A stretch of DNA of 64,000 nucleotides from Tribonema minus. Taxonomy: Eukaryota > Sar > Xanthophyceae > Tribonematales > Tribonemataceae. Location: positions 682,001 through 746,000 of the forward strand of contig JAFCMP010000223.1 of the NCBI GenBank assembly GCA_017506865.1, given 5' to 3'. Below the pieces are notes generated by a model. That model ran no database searches. It was not told the origin of the DNA and saw nothing but the letters and a program-made list of their open reading frames with translations. Below, one piece after another: positions 28,205 to 39,800 of this stretch (position 1 is its first letter; each line of letters begins with the position of its first letter). The translations under genes and the position numbers were made by a program.

Positions 28205-29326
28205 TCATTTTTTCTTTGTCGCTTTCTTCGCTTTCGCTTTTGCCACCTTTGCCGCTGGCTTCTTCGCTGGTTCTTCACCTGTTGACTCCATCGCATCCTT
28301 CCACACCATGCGATCCGCTTCACGTATCCCGTTGACATGAATTGCGGTGTAATGCAGGCTATTCTCTAGCCCCGAGTGCCCCAATACACGCGAGACGAAG
28401 AGGTTGAGCGACCACTTGTGTGGCAAGCACAAATTGTAACAAACCACTCCGTACCCTTCCCTGAAATCATGGAACTTGCGTCCCGGGCCAAGCCACTGCC
28501 GAGCAGCGACGTTGCAGCGGCCGCTGTACTTGGAGTTGACGGCGGCATTCGACATATCGCCGCAGGGCTTCATGCGTCGCAGCCGCGACAGCGCCACCTC
28601 CACGCTTCTGAACGGACACAGAAGAGGAATGCGGTAAGGATGATCTTCTGCGCTTCCCGTCTTGGCTTGCCCGCTGAACACCGCGCTGGTAGCATCGGCG
28701 CCCGCAGAGAAAGACCCAGTCTTGAAAAGTTCGATCATCCTGCGGCCCGTCAATAGAGCCAACGCGCAGGCAATGTCGAAGGGCGCCGAGATGTCGTCTT
28801 CGATGACCCCCCTCGCCTTGTCGACGAGGACTCCCGCATCGAGTTCCCACGCTGAGGAGCTCTTCTTGTCGAGCGCATCCTCACCTCTCTTCTTCAGGGC
28901 GATCCTCTCGCCGTCAGTCAGCCTCAACTCCTTCATGTAATCAGGAAAGAGGCGGATGTCGCATATGATGGCGTCAATCCTCGCCTCCCCCGTGAAAGCT
29001 ATGCGCCGGGCGGCCCGCTGTGCCTTGTGCTTGTCGGCCAGCGGCAGATCGTGGAACTCGCGCAGCTTGGTGACGGCCTTTGCCAGCGCCGGCTTGGTGA
29101 CACGGGGCTCTGTCCGCAGCAGCTCGTCCGCTTTGATGATGGACGCCTCCGAATCAGCGGGGTAGGCGTCATGGTGGTGCTCCAGCGTCATCCAAGCCTT
29201 CTTCACGCCGGACAGGTAGGTGGCGAGCGATTTCGGCCATTTGTCGCGGATGTAGCCAACCACACCGGCAGCGTCGCCGCTGTCATCGAGGTAGCACGCG
29301 ATGGTACTCAGATTTACTTCACTCAT
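28205..29326 (-). CDS. Telomere-resolvase-like (protelomerase) tyrosine recombinase
   Basis: 373 residues from the ATG at 29326; the track frame extends to a GTG. The catalytic domain has TGRRMIELFKTGSF (R195/R196), VFSGQAKT (K222), FHDFREGYG (H286, R289), VSRVLGHS (H317) and the nucleophile candidate in SLHYTAIH (Y326). The TGRRMxE...KTGSF...FSGQxKT string and the LGHS-Y spacing match the TelN/TelK/TelA telomere-resolvase family rather than ordinary integrases. These enzymes cut a palindrome and form covalently closed hairpin ends. The basic tail (KKPAAKVAKAKAKK) may aid DNA binding. Family assignment is good; the hairpin-end role in this virus is inferred. No long palindrome is seen next to the gene. 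Confidence 0.78.
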   Translation of the reverse strand: MSEVNLSTIACYLDDSGDAAGVVGYIRDKWPKSLATYLSGVKKAWMTLEHHHDAYPADSEASIIKADELLRTEPRVTKPALAKAVTKLREFHDLPLADKHKAQRAARRIAFTGEARIDAIICDIRLFPDYMKELRLTDGERIALKKRGEDALDKKSSSAWELDAGVLVDKARGVIEDDISAPFDIACALALLTGRRMIELFKTGSFSAGADATSAVFSGQAKTGSAEDHPYRIPLLCPFRSVEVALSRLRRMKPCGDMSNAAVNSKYSGRCNVAARQWLGPGRKFHDFREGYGVVCYNLCLPHKWSLNLFVSRVLGHSGLENSLHYTAIHVNGIREADRMVWKDAMESTGEEPAKKPAAKVAKAKAKKATKKK

Positions 29327-29538
29327 GTTCACAATGCCTTGATATAATAAATGCGCTGCCGACTGGCGAGCACATCGGGCAACAGTGATCACCCCGCAGC
29401 ATCACCATCAGCAGCAACATGACATCACACGTTTTGGACCCCATCGACATCTTGCGTATCTGACATGCCTCGTGAACTGTAATGATCACCATTATTATCT
29501 CCGCCCTGTCTCAACCGAGTTTGCGTTGCACACACACC

Positions 29539-32500
29539 ATGTCTGTCGCACCCGCAAATGCAACAATCAGTGTTGCCGGCGGCGACACCAGGGCTTCGGC
29601 TGTGGTGGCTATCAGCACGCTCGGTACCGATGCGACGTACACGTACGTTGTCAGTCGGTCGTCTACAAACTCTTCGGGGGCGGCAATGACGGACTGCGGC
29701 ACTTGCATCGCGCAAACCTCCTCTCAGACCGTCACAGTCACCGGCCTCACCGTTGCCACCACTTACTACTTTTGGGTTCGCGCTCAGAACAGCAGCACCC
29801 TGGCCTACACTGTCATCTCGTCATCGTCTGCAATCACGACAGTCACCCCACCATCAGGGTGCACGGTCAACATGAACTCTGGCACATCAAGCGGGGGTAA
29901 TGCCACCGTGACGATCACGACGCTTGGAACAGCTGGATACTACAACTACTTCCTATCCAGTTCCTTGACCTTCTCACTAGCTGCTAATATGACAGATGTC
30001 GTGTCGCTCACGCGCCAGACGTCATCACAGATAGTCAATCTCGTGGGCATGTCCTCCGGCACATTATGGTACGTTTACCTTCGCGCACAGAATGTCAAGT
30101 CGGGACTGTACACTGTCGTGTCGACTGCGGGAGTCGGGTTTAACACTTCCAGTGCCACCGCGCCCTCAGGCGGAACCGTCGGGACGCCGACCTCCGTCAC
30201 TGCCACATCTGCTACCGTAGCGGTGACCATGACGACCTTCGGGTATGATTCCCTCTACAACCATTATCTGTCGAGTTCGCCCACCAATTCCACAGCAGGA
30301 ACGATGACAAACTTGAAGGTGATGGTTGCGCAGACAGCGTCGCAGAACGTTTCCCTGACGCTACTCGCACCATCCACTACAAGTTACCTCTTCTCGAGGG
30401 CGTTGAATGTGGTCACTGGGGCCTACACGTTCATGACCACCACAGGCGTTGCCCTCACCACTCTCGGTACTGGGAATGCTCCTGCAATAGGCACTCTGTC
30501 TGTAACTTCAGCGGCGTCCACAACGGCCGTTGTCGCGCTCACACTCACTACGCTGGGGACAAACGCTAATTATGCCTACTACCTGTCGTGGTGCGCCACC
30601 AATTCTGTGGGCGGTGTTATGGCAAACGTCTGTATCATCAGGCCCTGGACCATAGCACAAACGGTGTACCCATCGGGCCTGCCGGCAGGCACATCACCTT
30701 GGCTTTTCGTGAGGGCCAAGAATGTGTTGACGGGTACTTACACAGTCCTGAGCTCCTCCGGCACGCAACTCACCCTGTCTGCTGCGAGCTTGTACTACGA
30801 GGCCGCCGCGCTGACAGCCTTCGACCCGGGGGCGAGCGATTATTTCGGATCCAACGTGGCAATCAGCGGAGGTTACGCCGTGATTGGGGCATGGGCTAAG
30901 GACCCCGTCGGATTGGCAGACTCGGGAGCAGCATATGTTCTGGAGCTCGACAGCGGAACGGGAGAGTGGGTGCACAGCACTGTCCTCTATCCCACAGATG
31001 CGTACCCAGGCGATAGCTTTGGTAATGGCGTTTCCGTGAGCGGAACGTACGCCGTGGTCGGAGCCCCCCAATCCGACCCGACAGGAAAGACGGACGCCGG
31101 TGCTGCGTACGTTTTTGAGCGTAACTCGGGTACAGGGGCGTGGGAACAGAAGACGAAGCTCATAGCCAGTGATGCCATGCCGAGTGACAGCTTCGGCCTC
31201 TCCGTTGGTGTAAACGGCACGTATGCAATCGTCGGTGCGTATTCCAAGAAACAATTGGGCATTGCAAACTTTGGGGCGGTCTACGTCTTTGAGCGCAATG
31301 TCGGATCTGGAGTGTGGGAACAGAAGGCCAGCCTTTACCCTAGCGATTATCTCGCAGGATCGTACTACGGATCCAGTGTGTCAATCTCTGGGACGTACGC
31401 CATCGTTGGAGCGTATCAAAAAGCAGGAGGAGGAGGAGCTTATATCCTTGAGCGAAACGCGGGCACCAATGCGTGGGAGGAGAAGGCCATCCTCACGTGT
31501 CCTGACGCCACAACCGCGCAATTTGGCAGCAGTGTGGCCATTGACAACTCGTATGCCATTGTCGGCGGTCCAGCTAAGTCGGTGAGTTCATTATCATCAG
31601 CTGGCGGAGCATACGTCTATGAGAGGATCAGTGGCACGTGGACGCTGACTGCGACCATAAATAATCCCGATCCGGCAGCATCGGATTCGTTTGGAACTGC
31701 CGTGACCGTGAACGGAATCTACGCGGTCATTGGATGCAACGGTAAAGATCCAGCGGGGAAAAGCGGTGCTGGATCGACATATCTGTACAAGAGAAACTCA
31801 ACAACGGGGGTTTGGGAGAATAAGATCGAGTGGACTGCCAGCGACGGAGTCGCGAGTGATTCATTTGGAACATCCGTCGGTGTTTCTGGGACCCACGTCC
31901 TCTCCGGCGCCTACCGCAAGACAGTAAATGGAGTTTCTCCGGCGGGAGGAGCCTATGTGTACGAGCTCTCTTCCACAACTACCATTTCTCCTCTGGCAAC
32001 CATCTCAGCGCCCTCTACTGTGTCCACAACAGATAACGCGACAGTCACCATAGGAACTCTTGGAACGGACGCGGATTACACATACGTTGTCAGCTACAGC
32101 ACCACCAATGACTCGACCGCGGCCATGGTAGATTTCGGAGCATGTGTGACACAGACTGCGTCGCAGAGTTTCGCCTTGTACGGCTTAGGTACGTCGACGA
32201 CCTATTACCTGTGGGTGCGTTCAAAGGTCTCCAGCAGCTCGGCGTACGCTGTCATTTCCTCTGCTGCGACGATCACCACCACGGGATTCTGGCCTCCTGC
32301 TGGTGGCAGTATCACCCTTTCCAGCATCACCCAGCTCAAGTGTACAGCCACAGTCACTATGGGAAACCTTGGCGATGTCGGCATGTATGACTACTTTCTC
32401 TGCAGTGCGCCCACAAACTCCACCACAGGTACTATGACCGATCTCGTGGCGATGACGAGACAGACGGCGTCTCAGGCTCTTTCGGTATCAGGACTAGTTC

Positions 32501-35500
32501 CCAACACGACACAGTATCTGTTCCTCCGGGCCCAAAGCATCTCCGATGCCTCTTACTGCTACATGACCAGCACCGGAGTCACTCTAACAACAACTGCAGG
32601 CGTGGCACCGGCAGGAGGGACAGCAGGTACGCCCTCCTCCGTCACCTCCGTGTCCGCCACTGTGGCCATCACTATGACTACACTCGGCACAAATTCAACC
32701 TACATCTACTTTTTGAGCTCCTCACCCACCAACTCTACGGGCGGGACAATGACAAATCTCAAGGCGCTGACGGCACAGACAACTTCACAGAACGCCTCGC
32801 TGACACTGCTGACTCCCTCAACGACGAGCTACCTGTTCGTCAGGGCACTGAACGTGGTCGCGGGGACCTACTCATTCATGACGACCACCGGCGTCGCCCT
32901 CACCACTCTGGGCACGGGAAGCGCGCCTACAGGAAGTACCGTCTCCGTCACTTCCAAAGCCTCGACCACCGCCGTAGTCAACGTGACCATGACCACCCTG
33001 GGAACGACTGCTAACTTTGTCTACTACCTGTCCTGGTGCGCCACCAACTCTGTGGCAGGCACCATGGCCAATGTCTGTCTCCTGAAGGCGCAGACTGCAT
33101 CACAGACGGTGTACCCATCAGGGCTACCAGCAGGAACGTCACCATATCTCTTCGTACGAGCCAAAAACATTCTCACGGGCGCATACACTGTGATGAGCGC
33201 GAGTGGTACTGTAGTTTCATCCCTGTCGGCAGCCAGCATCTACTACGAGGCTGCTGCGCTGACGGCCTTCGACCCTGTCGTGTCTGACCATTTCGGCCAG
33301 AGTGTGGCAGTCAGTGGAAGCTATGCCATCGTTGGAGCCTACTGGAGATATCCGCTGTCAATTACAACAGCTGGCGTAGCGTACGTCCTGGAGCTGAACG
33401 GGAGCACCATGGAATGGGAACACAAGGCCGTCCTCTACCCTACTGATGCATATACCAACGACCTGTTCGGCGTAGCTGTGTTCATCAGCGGAACGTACGC
33501 CATCGTCGGAGCCTCCGCGTCGGACCCCGGAGGAAAGACGGACGCAGGTGCTGCTTACGCATTCGAGCGCAACTCGGGTACAGGGGCGTGGGAACAGAAG
33601 ACAAAGCTGGTCGCCAGCGACGCTATGCCTTCCGACAGTTTTGGTTGTTCCGTCGGGGTGAGTGGGACGTACGCAATCGTCGGCGCCCATGTTAGGACGC
33701 GTTTGGGCGCCTCGAGTTCAGGAGGGGCATACGTGTTCGAGCGCAACTCCGGCTCCGGAGTTTGGGAACAGAAGTCTGTATTGTTTCCTAGCGATCTTCC
33801 TACAGCGTCAAAGTTTGGATGGAGCGTCTCCGTCTCTGGAACGTACGCCATCGTCGGGGCCTATCTCAAGACTGGAGGAGGAGGGGCATACATTTTCGAG
33901 CGCAATTCCAGTACAGGTGCGTGGGAGCAGAAGGCCATCCTTACATGTCCCGATTCGACCATCGCACAGTTTGGCTACAGCGTATCTATCGACGGAACCT
34001 ATGCAGTTGTCAGTGCTCAAAACAAGTCTGTTAATTCTTTGGCTACTGCCGGAGGGGTCTACATCTACGAGAGAGTGGCGAGCACATGGACACAGAAGGC
34101 CATCCTTGAAAATCCCGACCCGACAGCAACGGACCAATTTGGCTATTCAGTGGCAGTGAGCGGGGTCTATGCTGTGATTGGATGTGTCAACAAGGATCCT
34201 GCGTCGAAGGGCAATGCCGGGTCGACGTACCTCTACAAGCGCAATTCTACGACCGGGGTATGGGAGAGCAAAATGGAGTGGACGGCCAGTGACGGACTCG
34301 CGTCCGACCAAATGGGTTGGTCCGTCGGACTCTCGGGTACCCATGTCGTATCTAGTGCATACAACAAGACTGTGACCGGACTTTCGACTGCGGGAGGAGC
34401 CTATGTCTACGAGCTCCCCTCCTCTGGCGTGGTGGCTCCTTCTTCCGCGACAATATCTACGGCGTCCATCACAGCCACACTGGGCCAGGGCTCCGCTACT
34501 GTTGCTATAGGCACACTCGGTACAGACGCAACGTATACCTATGTCGTCAGCTACAGCACTACGAATGACTCGACAGCGACTATGGTGGACTGTGGCTCTT
34601 GTCTGAGCCAGACGGCGTCACAGGCTGTCACCCTTTCATCCTTGCCGAGCTCGCCCATATACCTCTGGGTGCGCTCCAAGGTCACCAGTAGCTCGGTATA
34701 CACTGTCCTACCAGCATCCTACAGTCTGGACGCAACATGGTCCTCCATCACTCTGTCCGCCGTATTGCGGCTGACGTGCACGGCGACGGTGACGATGACA
34801 ACAGCCTCCGTAGGAGCTGCTGGTGTGTACAACTACTTCCTGTCTTCCTCTGCGACGAACTCAACGGGTGGCGCAATGACCAACATTGCGTCAATGCTAG
34901 GACAAACTACATCTCAAGCTATCTCTGTGTCGGGCTTGACGCCCAACGTGCAACAGTATGTCTTCCTGCGTCGGCAGAGTGTTGCCGACGCTTCTTACTC
35001 GTTTATCACCACCACCGGTGTGCTGCTCTGGCCACTCTCTGGTGTTTCGCCCTCCGGAGGCACCGTCGGCACACCATCCTCAGTCACTGCTGTCTCGGCT
35101 ACAGCAGCGGTCACAATGACCACCCTGGGCACAGACTCCACTTACAATTACTTCCTGAGCTCCGCGCCTACAAACAGCACGGCGGGAACAATGACGAATC
35201 TCAAGTCGCTGACGGCACAGACCGCCTCCCAGAATACATCGTTGACGCTACTGGTTCCCTCCACGACGAGCTACCTCTTCGTTAGAGCCCAGAATATGGT
35301 GACGAACACGTACACCTTCATGACCACCGTTGGTGTTACCCTCACTACTCTTGGTACCGGCAACATGCCTTCCGGAAGCACAATATCAATCACATCTGCG
35401 GCCTCCACCACGGCCGTGGTCAACGTGACCATGACCACCCTGGGTACAAATGCCAACTATGTCTACTACCTGTCTTGGTGCGCCACCAGCTCTGTAGCAG

Positions 35501-36850
35501 GCACCATGGCCAATGCCTGCCTCCTCAAGGCGCAGACGGCGTCCCAGACGGTGTACCCATCAGGGCTTCCTGCAGGGACATCCCCCTACCTCTTTGTTCA
35601 AGCAAAGAACGTACTCACGGGGGCGTACGTGGTCATGAGCGCCTCCGGAACGCAGCTGAATCTGTCAGCTGCGGACGTCTTCTACGAGGCTGCCGCGCTG
35701 ACGGCATTCATCCCGGTCACGAGCGATTCTTTTGGGTACAGTGTGGCGGTCAGCGACGATTATGTTCTCATAGGAATGGTCGGCGGCGACCCGCTGTCAA
35801 TCACCGATGCAGGAGCTGCTTACGTCCTGGAGCTGAACGCAAGCACCTTGGAGTGGGAGCACCGTGCCGCCCTGTACCCTAGCGATGCATATGCGTCAGA
35901 CCAATTTGGTACTTCCGTGAGCGTGAGCGGAACGTATGCCCTGGTTGGCGCGTCTGCTTCAGATCCCGGAGGAAAGTCAAGTGCGGGTGCAGCGTACGTG
36001 TTTGAGCGCAACTCCGGTACGGGAGCGTGGGAACAGTCAATTAAGCTGGTTGCCAGCGACGCCTTGCCCGGCGACCGCTTTGGCTCCTCGGTCGGAGTTA
36101 GCGGGACGTACGCAATCGCAGGCGCGTACGGAAAGAAACAGTTAGGCTTGGCAAATTCAGGAGGGGTGTATGCGTTTGAGCGCAGCTCAGGAGTCTGGCA
36201 AGAGAAAGCTATTTTGTTTCCCAGCGATCTGCCAGCGGCATCGTCCTTCGGATACAGTGTCTCCATCTCAGGCTCTTACGCGATCGCAGGGGCTTACACC
36301 AAATCTGGGGGAGGAGGAGCATACATCTTTGAGCGCAACTCTAGTACGGGTACATGGGAGGAAAAGGCCATCCTTACGTGTCCCGATTCTACAGGTGCGA
36401 CTTTCGGCTACAGTGTGTCCATTGACGGCACGTATGCTGTCATTGGCGGTCCGGCCAAAACAGTGAGCTCGTTGTCACAAGCCGGAGGAGTGTATGCGTA
36501 TGAGAGGCTGGCTGGCACGTGGACTCTGACTGCGACTGTAGACAACCCTGACCCGGTCGCTTCTGACTTCTTCGGATGTTCTGTTGCCGTCAACAGCATC
36601 TACGCAGCAATCGGGTGCTACGGCAAGGATCCGGCATCGAAGAGTAATGCTGGATCGACTTATCTGTACAAGAGAGATTCGTTGACCGGATCATGGGAGA
36701 ACAAGGTGCAGTGGACCGCCAGTGACGGACTTGCGTCCGACCAAATGGGTTGGTCTGTTGGTTTGTCGGGAACTCATGCCATAACAGGCGCGTTCAACAA
36801 GAGTGTTACTGGGGTTACAAGCGCAGGAGGGGTCTACATGTATGATGTCA
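29539..36850 (+). repeat. Three tandem 2.44-kb modules (4 Fn3-like plus propeller)
   Basis: The segment YEAAALTAFDP starts each propeller at about 30793, 33241 and 35680, giving periods of 2448 and 2439 nt. Each module has Fn3-like units then seven FG-GAP blades with shared strings such as SGTYAIVGA and GAAYVFERNSGTGAWEQ. The copies have diverged at many third positions, so the expansion is not very recent. Confidence 0.8.
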
Positions 36851-39800
36851 GCGAGCCAGGACAGAATTCGGCAATCACATACACTGGAGGTGTAGTGACA
36901 AATGTGCTGATCAATGGGGGGGCCACAGGCCAGATCTCCGCTCTCGTGCCGGCTGGCGGAAGCGGAACAGGCTTCACCTACACCTGGACGGGAGACTACG
37001 CGGTTGCCAATTCCACTGTCAATGAGACCAAGACGTTGATGAAGGCAGGGACCTACACATGTGTAATCACAGACAGTGTCGGAGCAACCAAAACCGCTTC
37101 CTTCACCATCACGGAGAATGCAGTCATCAATTATACTGGCGGAGCGGTGACCAGCGTGCTCATCAATGGAGGCTCCACAGGCCAAATTACGGCTCTCGTA
37201 CCTTCAGGGGGAACAGGCACGGGGTTCACTTACAGTTGGACGGGAACATACGCCGTGGCCAGTCCTACAGTGAACGCCACCAAGACTGGACTGAAAGCAG
37301 GCAGCTATTCCTGTGTCATCACGGACAGTGCAGGGGCCACCAAGACTGTAGCGGTCACAATCACGGAGAACCCAGTCATTTCATACACGGGCGGTGTGGC
37401 CACAGACGTTCTGATCAATGGGGGGTCTACCGGTCAGATCACTGCTTTGATACCCACGGGGGGCAGCGGTACGGGGTACACTTATAGCTGGACAGGGACG
37501 TACGCTGTTGCCAGTCCAACTGTCAATGCCACAAAAACCGGCATGAAAGCGGGTAGTTACTCATGTGTGATCACAGACAGTGTTGGCGCCACCAATACGG
37601 TCTCTGTGCCAATTGCAGAAAATCCGGTCATAACATACACTGGTGGAGTGGCCACTAATGTCCTCATCAACGCGGGCGCAACAGGACAGATCACGGCACT
37701 TGCACCGGCGGGCGGAAGCGGCACCGGCTACACCTACTCTTGGACGGGGACATATGCGGTCGTCAACCCTACTGTCAATGAGAGCAAGACTGGAATGAAA
37801 GCCGGTAGCTACTCGTGTGTTATCACAGACAGCGTAGGCGCCACCAAAACCGTTTCGGTCACAATCACGGAGAACTCAGTCATCACGTACACTGGCGGAG
37901 CGGTCACTAGTGTGCTCATCAACGGGGGTTCCACGGGCCAGATCACTGCTCTTGTGCCGGCAGGAGGCAGTGGGACGGGTTACACGTACAGTTGGACAGG
38001 CACATATGCGGTAGCCAGCCCCACAGTAAACGCTACCAAGACTGGAATGAAAGCCGGCAGCTACTCGTGTGTTATCACGGACAGCGTAGGCGCCACCAAA
38101 ACCGTTTCGGTCACAATCACGGAGAACTCAGTCATCACGTACACTGGCGGAACGGTCACCAACGTTCTCATCAACGGGGGTTCCACGGGCCAAATTACAG
38201 CTCTAGCACCCGCAGGCGGCAGTGGCACGGGCTACACGTATAGCTGGACCGGCACATATGCGGTAGCCAGTCCGACAGTCAATGCCACCAAGACCGGCAT
38301 GAAAGCGGGAAGTTACTCGTGTGTGATCACAGACAGCGTAGGCGCCACCAAGACTGCATCAGTCACAATCACGGAGAACGCAGTCATCACGTACGCGGGT
38401 GGAGCGGCCACCGACGTCCTTATCAACGGGGGCTCCACGGGCCAGATCACAGCGCTGGTACCGGCGGGCGGCAGTGGAACAGGTTACACATATAGCTGGA
38501 CAGGCACGTACGCTGTTGCCAGTCCGACAGTCAATGCTACAAAGACCGGCATGAAAGCGGGAAGTTACTCGTGTGTCATCACGGACAGCGTGGGTGCCAC
38601 CAAGACCGTTTCGGTGACCATTGCGGAGAACCCGGTGGTGACTTATACCGGAGGCGTAGCTACAAACGTGCTGATCAATGGGGGAACGACGGGACAGATC
38701 ACCGCGCTGGTGCCCGCTGGCGGCAGCGGCACGGGGTACACCTACAGCTGGACAGGGACGTACACAGTGGCCAACCCTACTGTCAACGAAACCAAGGCTT
38801 CCCTCAAGGCGGGGAGCTACTCTTGCATCATCACGGACAGTGTGGGCGCTACCAAGACGGCATCTGTCACCATCCTGGAGAACCCCGTCATCACCTACAC
38901 AGGCGGAGCGGTGACCAACGTTCTCATCAATGGGGGGTCGACAGGTCAGATCGCCGTGCTGGTGCCTGCGGGCGGAAGCGGCACGGGATTCACTTATAAC
39001 TGGACAGGAGACTACACGGTCAGCAACCCCACTGCCAATGCCTCAAAAACCGGCATGAAGGCGGGTAGTTATTCGTGTGTCATTACGGACAGTGTGGGGG
39101 CCACCAAGACTGCGTCCTTCACCATCACGGAGAATCCTGTCATCACCTACACTGGCGGTGCAGTCACGGACATCCTCATCTACGGGGCGTCTACTGGGCA
39201 GATCACGGCTCTGGTGCCTGCGGGAGGAAGCGGGACCGGGTTCACATTCGCCTGGACAGGCACTTATGCTGTCACGAATCCTACAGTGAACGCCACCAAG
39301 ACTGGGATGCAGGCAGGCAATTACTCTTGCGTCATCACAGACAGCGTGGGCGCCACCACGACTGCATTCTTCACTATTGCTACGCAGAATTTGGTTATCT
39401 CATACACGGGAGGGGTGGCGACCAATGTGCTCATCAATGGAGGGTCCACGGGAGAGGTCACCGCGCTGGTTCCGGCAGGCGGCAGCGGCACTGGTTTCAC
39501 ATTCATGTGGACGGGAGACTACGCTGTGAGCAACCCCACCGTGAACGAGACCAAGACAGGACTCAAAGCCGGCGCTTACTCGTGCATTATCACTGACAGC
39601 ATTGGAGCCACCACGACAGCATCGGTCACCATCATGGAGAACCCGGTTATCACATACACCGGCGGAGCGGTGACTAACGTGCTCATCAATGGGGGTTCAA
39701 CAGGTCAGATCACAGCTCTCGTGCCCGCAGGGGGCACAGGCACGGGTTTCTCATACAGCTGGACGGGTACATATGCGGTCGCTAATCCCACCGGTAATGA

